Positions 5,799 through 9,893 of a stretch of 9,893 nucleotides of DNA are shown one piece after another. The notes under the pieces were generated by a model. That model was not told the DNA's origin. It made no database searches and was given only the letters and a program-made list of their open reading frames with translations. The first letter of the stretch is position 1; every line of letters begins with the position of its first letter. Position numbers and translations under genes: made by a program. Source of the stretch: a bacterium. Lineage in GTDB: Bacteria > Krumholzibacteriota > Krumholzibacteriia > WVZY01. The stretch spans positions 1-9,893 of the forward strand of contig JAPUJU010000020.1 in assembly GCA_027296025.1 (NCBI GenBank), written 5' to 3'.

Positions 5799-6929
5799 TC
5801 AGTGACCCTCGGCACTCGTTACCCGGGCAGCGCCACCGCCGATGAACCCGAGCCACACACGATCCTGCGAATCCACAAAAATCGCCTGTATCTGCACAGT
5901 GGGGAGTCCGCTCCCGGCTGTATAGTTTGTAATGTTCCCCGCCGGCGTCACGCACGTCAGACCCGCCATCGTTCCGACCCACTTGGTGCCATCGGCCTGG
6001 ATCCCGATCGCCATGGCGAAGCTGCTCACGAGACCTTCGGGCGAGTCGAAATGGGTCCATTTACTCCCGTCGACATCCACCGAGGACACTCCCGCATCGG
6101 CAAATGTCGCATAGACAAGATCGTTGTTCGGATCGACGATTACGGCAGTCGCGTCCGTTGACGGAATGGCGCTGTTAGCAGGTGTAAGAAACGAAAAACC
6201 GGTGCCGGGTCGAAAAATTGAAACGTGGCCCGGGATGTTACCCTCGTCGTCCTGTGTGTTTCTCTTCGTTATCCACACCTCTTTGCCCCGCGGACTGTTA
6301 TAGAACACCAAGTCCGAAATATTGCCGTTGCCACCCATCGCAGAGGAGGGGCCTGCCCAGCTTCTCCACTTGTCTCTCTCCGGTCCGGTGCTGATATTTC
6401 TGTAACGGGTCATACCGTTCGCCGTACCAATGTAGAGGAAGTCCAGTGACGCATCGACCGCGAGCGAAGAAACTTTTCGCTCGGGCAGCCGGGCGTCGGC
6501 GATGGGTAGTTGGTCCCAAGGGGTATCGTCGTCGTAAATCGCCATCGAGTCGGCAAACCCGACACCACCGGTGCCACCGTCTCCACCCCAGGTGCCAACC
6601 CAGATCTGATCGTTCAACTCGGCGACCGCGCGTATTTGACGATTGGGAATTGAGTCCTGGTCGTCGAACACCTTGCTCGTCGTGCCGTCGATCATGAGCA
6701 CCCCGCTGTTCGTCGCGAACCACATGCGGCCCTGGCTATCTTCAAAAATGTCATAAACGTCGTTATGCGGCAGCCCGCCGACCGAGGCTACAGAGATCGA
6801 CGGCGGCGGAGACGGTGCGAGCGGGCGGTCGCCTTCGTCGTCACTACACGCGGCGAAGCCGATGGCAACGATCCCCGTCAGGATCAACAACCGCGTGCGG
6901 CCCGATTCAATTTTCCTTAACGCGTTCAA
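5799..6929 (-). CDS. Lipoprotein with seven beta-propeller (Reg_prop-like) repeats
   Basis: The product is 376 aa from a TTG codon at 6929-6927, chosen because a perfect AGGAGG stands six bases upstream and because it gives a compact signal peptide. Residues 11-28 (RTRLLILTGIVAIGFAAC) form a lipoprotein signal with lipidation Cys28; serine at +2 would permit outer-membrane sorting. A short Pro-rich linker follows. Seven repeats of the two-component-regulator-propeller kind are seen, each with a D-x-x-G-x-x-W-x-G/A-T-like end: near 53-80, 94-115, 148-176, 201-224, 255-284, 299-327 and 342-370, consistent with one seven-bladed propeller. Clearest are DSQGRMWFATNSGV (64-77), ADGTKWVGTMAGL (312-324) and DSQDRVWLGFIGGG (353-366). 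No histidine kinase or C-terminal sorting domain is attached. It is probably a surface or periplasmic binding protein; ligand unknown. Confidence 0.85.
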   Translation of the reverse strand: MNALRKIESGRTRLLILTGIVAIGFAACSDDEGDRPLAPSPPPSISVASVGGLPHNDVYDIFEDSQGRMWFATNSGVLMIDGTTSKVFDDQDSIPNRQIRAVAELNDQIWVGTWGGDGGTGGVGFADSMAIYDDDTPWDQLPIADARLPERKVSSLAVDASLDFLYIGTANGMTRYRNISTGPERDKWRSWAGPSSAMGGNGNISDLVFYNSPRGKEVWITKRNTQDDEGNIPGHVSIFRPGTGFSFLTPANSAIPSTDATAVIVDPNNDLVYATFADAGVSSVDVDGSKWTHFDSPEGLVSSFAMAIGIQADGTKWVGTMAGLTCVTPAGNITNYTAGSGLPTVQIQAIFVDSQDRVWLGFIGGGAARVTSAEGH

Positions 6930-6935
6930 TGCAAA

Positions 6936-6956
6936 CCTCCTGCGCCAAGAGGCGCA
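6936..6956 (-). promoter_or_regulatory. Shine-Dalgarno with adjoining hairpin before the lipoprotein TTG start
   Basis: AGGAGG (6941-6936 on the minus strand) lies six bases before the TTG start. Immediately upstream, TGCGCC-TCTT-GGCGCA (6956-6941) is a perfect six-pair stem with a four-base loop whose last base is the first A of the Shine-Dalgarno. The stem may hold the ribosome site in a fixed, exposed or partly masked position. Confidence 0.5.
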
Positions 6957-7073
6957 AATCGATTGCAGTGTAATTGATAACGTCTGTCCAGTTTGTTTTT
7001 CGTCGTAATCGATCCGATGGGGGGTCTGAAACCCGTGGTGGGTACGAGCTTGCCTGGATTTCAGGTCAGAGGA

Positions 7074-7102
7074 ATAATACGGAGATAGCTGAAAATTGTC
7101 AA
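7074..7102 (-). promoter_or_regulatory. Near-consensus sigma70-type promoter for the lipoprotein gene
   Basis: A perfect TTGACA (7102-7097) and TATTAT (7079-7074) on the minus strand are separated by 17 nt. This is the best promoter in the window. Transcription from about 7067 would give a leader of roughly 138 nt before the TTG start at 6929. No known riboswitch was recognised in that leader. Confidence 0.75.
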
Positions 7103-7106
7103 GCGC

Positions 7107-7126
7107 CCCTGGCATACGGTGCAGGG
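7107..7126 (-). terminator. Weak hairpin after uvrC, possible terminator
   Basis: Between the uvrC stop and the lipoprotein promoter, CCCTG and CAGGG (plus-strand 7107-7111 and 7122-7126) can pair, extended by two inner pairs around a bulged G with a five-base loop. No U-run follows on the minus strand, so intrinsic termination is doubtful. Confidence 0.2.
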
Positions 7127-7143
7127 CCCCTCGCAAACGTCCT

Positions 7144-8988
7144 CTAGGTAGCCCGTCCCAGGACATCAATGATTTTCGCGGCAAGCCTGGAGGAGACCCC
7201 CTGGACGGTCACGAGCCCCGCCGTTCCGGCTTTGCGCATCCCGTCGGGCCCAGCAAACGCCGTGAGGAGCCGCTGCTTTAGGACCGGCCCGACGCCAGGG
7301 ACGGCGTCCAGCACAGACGCCCGAACACCCTTGCTCCGGATTTTCTTGTGATAGGTGATCGCGAAACGATGGGCCTCATCACGAATCCGCTGCAGGAGAT
7401 GGAGCGCGTCTGAATTCCCCTCGAGCAGGAGTGGCTCCGGCAGATGCGGTGAGTAGATCCTCTCCTTATCGCGGACCTTCCGCTTGCCGTTGTTCTCTTT
7501 GACTTTTGCGATACCGAGCACGTCCTGATCCTCCGCCCCCAGGCGATCCATCACCTTTAGCGCCACGTTCAACTGTCCGCGCCCCCCATCGACGAGAAGC
7601 AGGTCGGGCAGATCGTGCTCCTTGATCCCTTTCGCGATCCGACGTTTGAGCACTTCCTCCATCATGCCGTAGTCGTTTGCCCCCTTGATCGTCCGAACCC
7701 GGTAGTGCCGGTACAATGTGCGCGCCGGCTCGCCGTCGACGAAAGCGACACGTGATGCAACTGCTTCACTCCCTTGAAAATTGGAAATGTCGAAGCATTC
7801 GATGCGATGAGGAAACGCACGCAGTTCCAGAAGATCCTGCAGCTCCTCGAGGAGTTCTGTGCTTCTGCCTCCCGCTCCGGTGTCCTCGAAGGCGACGCGC
7901 GCATTTCGCGCCGCGAGATCGGCCAGCTGTTTCTTTTCGCCCCTCTGCGGCACGATGAAACGGACGCGTGCCTCACGACGTTCCGACAGGTAGGCACCGA
8001 TCGCTTCGCCGTCATCGATCGGTGATGCTAGAATGATCTCGTTCGGAATCGCGGCGCCCCGCTGGTAGTACTGGTTGATAAATGACGACAAATGCTCCTC
8101 GACGGGGAGGGTCGCGTTCTCGAAATGATAAGAATCTCCACCCGTCATCTTTCCACCCCGAACAGTCAGCACTTGAATCGTCATCCTTTCCTTCTCGCGA
8201 TGCACGCCGAAGATGTCGCGATGAACACCCCCGTGTTTTGTGATTCGCTGCTTCTCCAGCGTTCGCTGCACGGCATACAACTGGTCGCGCGTGCGGCTCG
8301 CCTTCTCGTACTTCCGCTCGGCCGCCTGCAGTTCCATCTTGTCTTTGAGCGCTTTTGTGAGCTGGTCGCCGCGGCCCTTCAGGAACATCGTGACCTGCCC
8401 AACTGTATCCGCGTACACCTGCGCATCGACGTACCCGACGCAAGGCGCGGGACACCGTTTGATGTAGTAATACAGACATGGCCGCTTGCGGTTTGCGAGT
8501 TCCTGGTCGCTGCACGTTCGCATGGGAAAAATCTTTCCCAGAGTGCGCAATGTCGAACGCACAGAGCCGGCCGAAGCGTACGGACCGAAGTACTTTGCCT
8601 TGTCTTTTCGCGGGTTTCGGACGATGGTCAGCCGAGGAAACGCATGGTCTACGTTCAAGCGAACATTCACATACGTCTTATCGTCGCGCAGAAAAATGTT
8701 GTAACGGGGCCGGTGCTTCTTGATCAGGTTGTTTTCGAGGATCAACGCTTCCTGTTCGGTACGGGTGACCATAAAGTCAAGCTCGGCGATCCGCTTGATA
8801 AGAAACTGAATATGGTACCGCCCGTCGCCGCCGTCCCGAAAGTAGCTGCGTACCCGTGTTCGTAGCTCCTTGGCCTTGCCGACGTATATGATCCGGCCCT
8901 TCGAGTCCTTGAACAGGTAAACCCCCGGGTCGAGGGGCAGCCGGTCAACCTGGTTGCGAAGTCTCTCTTCTGTGTTCTGACTTGTCAT
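7144..8988 (-). CDS. uvrC: Excinuclease ABC subunit C
   Basis: The product is 614 aa from ATG 8988-8986. The frame continues to another ATG (9012) and a TTG (9024), but a -10 box sits at 9029-9024, so the most internal start fits best; no Shine-Dalgarno is obvious. UvrC makes both incisions around DNA lesions in nucleotide excision repair with UvrA and UvrB. Domains in order: GIY-YIG nuclease at about 17-95 (GVYLF 22-26, IYVGKAKELRTRV 34-46, E85) for the 3' cut; four cysteines C159, C171, C179, C183 in the pattern of the UvrC iron-sulfur cluster; UVR motif for UvrB binding at about 200-240; RNase H-like domain for the 5' cut with D400 (CFDISNFQG), D467 (LLVDGGRGQ) and H540; and two helix-hairpin-helix motifs at about 556-610. 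Length and all catalytic residues are normal. Confidence 0.97.
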   Translation of the reverse strand: MTSQNTEERLRNQVDRLPLDPGVYLFKDSKGRIIYVGKAKELRTRVRSYFRDGGDGRYHIQFLIKRIAELDFMVTRTEQEALILENNLIKKHRPRYNIFLRDDKTYVNVRLNVDHAFPRLTIVRNPRKDKAKYFGPYASAGSVRSTLRTLGKIFPMRTCSDQELANRKRPCLYYYIKRCPAPCVGYVDAQVYADTVGQVTMFLKGRGDQLTKALKDKMELQAAERKYEKASRTRDQLYAVQRTLEKQRITKHGGVHRDIFGVHREKERMTIQVLTVRGGKMTGGDSYHFENATLPVEEHLSSFINQYYQRGAAIPNEIILASPIDDGEAIGAYLSERREARVRFIVPQRGEKKQLADLAARNARVAFEDTGAGGRSTELLEELQDLLELRAFPHRIECFDISNFQGSEAVASRVAFVDGEPARTLYRHYRVRTIKGANDYGMMEEVLKRRIAKGIKEHDLPDLLLVDGGRGQLNVALKVMDRLGAEDQDVLGIAKVKENNGKRKVRDKERIYSPHLPEPLLLEGNSDALHLLQRIRDEAHRFAITYHKKIRSKGVRASVLDAVPGVGPVLKQRLLTAFAGPDGMRKAGTAGLVTVQGVSSRLAAKIIDVLGRAT

Positions 8989-9023
8989 AATGTCTGTGCG
9001 GTTGTGACGCATCGTTCGGTTCA

Positions 9024-9029
9024 ATTATA
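9024..9029 (-). promoter_or_regulatory. Candidate -10 box for uvrC
   Basis: A perfect TATAAT on the minus strand (9029-9024) would start transcription near 9017, about 30 nt before the ATG at 8988. No acceptable -35 exists at the usual spacing; GTTACA at 15 nt is the nearest. Confidence 0.35.
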
Positions 9030-9163
9030 ATACATCATCCGAGGTGTAACGCGCATTGACCACTCACGATCGAATATCCGTCACCGAGGTCTCGCCAGAC
9101 GCCAGCGCTCTTGATGCGCCTTGCGCTGCGTATGGTGCCCCTCGTCCCGAGCGTCACTGAGAC

Positions 9164-9246
9164 TTGATCAGCCCCTGAGATAGTGGGGCTACACGGGCCC
9201 CTGGCGCTGAAGATCAGCCCTCTCAAGGGCCCCAGGCCTGAATCAA
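9164..9246. other. Self-complementary element, possible small RNA or regulatory structure
   Basis: The 83-nt segment can be closed by TTGATCAG (9164-9171) pairing with CTG-A-ATCAA (9238-9246, one bulged A). Inside are a hairpin with CCCC (9172-9175) and GGGG (9185-9188), which could extend to AGCCCC/GGGGCT by giving up two outer pairs, then a branched unit closed by CCTGG/CCAGG (9200-9204, 9232-9236) holding GCTGA-AGA-TCAGC (9206-9218) and CCT-CTCA-AGG-type pairing (9219-9228). It ends just before the ispG -35, so it is outside the ispG leader. No known RNA family was recognised and no clear promoter for it was found. Confidence 0.35.
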
Positions 9247-9249
9247 CGT

Positions 9250-9279
9250 TTGCCAAACGACTCCCCGTCTGGCTATAAT
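9250..9279 (+). promoter_or_regulatory. Sigma70-type promoter for ispG
   Basis: TTGCCA (9250-9255) and a perfect TATAAT (9274-9279) are separated by 18 nt. Transcription from about 9286 leaves a leader of some 48 nt before the GTG start at 9334. Confidence 0.65.
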
Positions 9280-9333
9280 TAACACACACTTGCGCGTGAG
9301 AACCCCCTGACCCGCGAGAATTGAAAGGCGAAT

Positions 9334-9893
9334 GTGACAACACGGGATCAAACCAGACAGGTAATGGTCGGCAACGTGGCCATTGGCGGCGGAGCGCCGA
9401 TATCGGTGCAGTCGATGACGACGACGGACACGACCGATGTCCATGCGACACTCGATGAAATCCTGCGCCTGCAGGACAACGGGTGTGACCTGATCCGCGT
9501 CAGCACACCGAGTCGCGCGAGCGTCGTGGCACTCGAGAAGATGATCCCGAAAGCAACGGTACCGATTATCGCCGACATTCATTTCGACTACAGCGTCGCT
9601 TTGATGGTGGCGGACATCGGCGTCGCGAAGCTCCGCATCAACCCCGGCAATATCGGCAGCCGTAAGAAAGTCGAAAAGGTCGTCGAAAAGGCCAAGGCCA
9701 ACGAGCTCCCGATTCGGATCGGGGTGAACGCAGGATCACTCGAACGCGATCTGCTCGAAAAGCATGGATATCCGACACCGGAAGCGATGGTCGAAAGCGC
9801 CATGCGCCACATCGGTATTCTCGAGGAACATGATTTTCACAACATCATAGTGTCGGTGAAGGCGTCGTCGATTCCGCTCGCCACGAATTCGTA
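9334..9893 (+). CDS. ispG: 4-hydroxy-3-methylbut-2-enyl diphosphate synthase (N-terminal part, cut by window edge)
   Basis: The first 186 codons of a plus-strand gene begin at GTG 9334, five bases after GAAAGG (9323-9328). The ATG two bases earlier is immediately followed by a stop and is out of frame. IspG (GcpE) catalyses the reductive ring opening of methylerythritol cyclodiphosphate in the MEP isoprenoid pathway. The TIM-barrel signatures are clear: ISVQSMTTTDTTD (about residues 23-35), NGCDLIRVS (about 49-57), IIADIHFDYSVAL (about 78-90), KLRINPGNIG (about 98-107), PIRIGVNAGSLERD (about 126-139) and IIVSVKASS (about 171-179). The C-terminal domain with the three cysteines and glutamate for the 4Fe-4S cluster lies beyond the window, so completeness cannot be judged. 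Confidence 0.96.
   Translation, partial: MTTRDQTRQVMVGNVAIGGGAPISVQSMTTTDTTDVHATLDEILRLQDNGCDLIRVSTPSRASVVALEKMIPKATVPIIADIHFDYSVALMVADIGVAKLRINPGNIGSRKKVEKVVEKAKANELPIRIGVNAGSLERDLLEKHGYPTPEAMVESAMRHIGILEEHDFHNIIVSVKASSIPLATNS

Larger units (their letters stand above)
8989..9333. other. Intergenic region between divergent uvrC and ispG
   Basis: This 345-nt stretch has no convincing gene. It holds a -10 box for uvrC at its left end, the ispG promoter at its right end, and a strongly structured segment at 9164-9246. An open minus-strand frame crosses it and ends at 9035, but begins inside ispG and has no start signal. Positions 9050-9160 show nothing recognisable. Confidence 0.6.

Noticed and set aside
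6930..7184. N-terminal extension of the propeller lipoprotein into the uvrC 3' end
   Set aside because: It would place the signal peptide 85 residues inside the protein and span the promoter; the AGGAGG-TTG start fits better.
9056..9160. Small plus-strand frame starting at TTG 9056 (34 residues)
   Set aside because: There is no properly spaced ribosome site, no recognisable sequence features, and it is too short to support.
9050..9250. 6S RNA or tRNA in the uvrC-ispG gap
   Set aside because: The paired segment is too short for 6S RNA and there is no cloverleaf, T-loop or CCA-like pattern of a tRNA.
9035..9451. Minus-strand open frame of about 138 codons across the uvrC-ispG gap
   Set aside because: A third of it is antisense to ispG, it has no start signal in the non-overlapping part, and it reads through the structured element; only its last residues (WRDLGDGYSIVSG) look faintly protein-like.

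Overview
The window is chromosomal-looking bacterial DNA of moderately high GC content. It carries seven complete protein genes, one gene cut by each edge, and no sign of mobile elements, CRISPR arrays, tRNA or rRNA. Genes run on both strands with short gaps, Shine-Dalgarno motifs before most starts, and sigma70-like -10 boxes. The gene mix is a ferredoxin-dependent 2-oxoacid oxidoreductase, MEP-pathway IspG, a selenocysteine peroxiredoxin and a beta-propeller lipoprotein. This suggests a Gram-negative, possibly anaerobic or facultative bacterium, perhaps an uncultured FCB-group lineage such as Zixibacteria, Latescibacteria or Krumholzibacteria. That placement is inference only; no marker in the window settles it.

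Layout from left to right: (1) the N-terminal gamma domain of a 2-oxoacid:ferredoxin oxidoreductase (minus strand, cut by the left edge); (2) a divergent intergenic region with a -10 box for each direction; (3) a stand-alone RibD-C-type reductase (plus); (4) a minus-strand cluster read as PHP phosphoesterase, then multi-pass membrane/TPR protein, then Bcp-type peroxiredoxin; (5) a divergent promoter region; (6) an M24 Xaa-Pro-type peptidase (plus); (7) a seven-bladed propeller lipoprotein (minus) with its own near-consensus promoter; (8) uvrC (minus); (9) a 345-nt intergenic region with a strongly structured segment and the ispG promoter; (10) ispG (plus, cut by the right edge).

The main discovery is the peroxiredoxin at 1187-1645. 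Its reading frame contains one in-frame TGA, exactly where the peroxidatic cysteine of the TPGC motif should be. The TGA is followed directly by a long two-tier hairpin whose geometry fits a bacterial SECIS element. The gene is therefore best read as a selenoprotein (U44, with C49 as likely resolving cysteine). A standard gene caller would truncate it to a 90-residue fragment. Selenocysteine machinery (selA, selB, selC, selD) is not in the window and must lie elsewhere if this is right.

Apart from the short minus-strand cluster, the genes look like independent housekeeping units: riboflavin synthesis, nucleotide turnover, peptide turnover, DNA repair and isoprenoid synthesis. Two convergent gene pairs have 3' ends that overlap (1187-1197) or abut exactly (5798/5799), with no room for a terminator between them.
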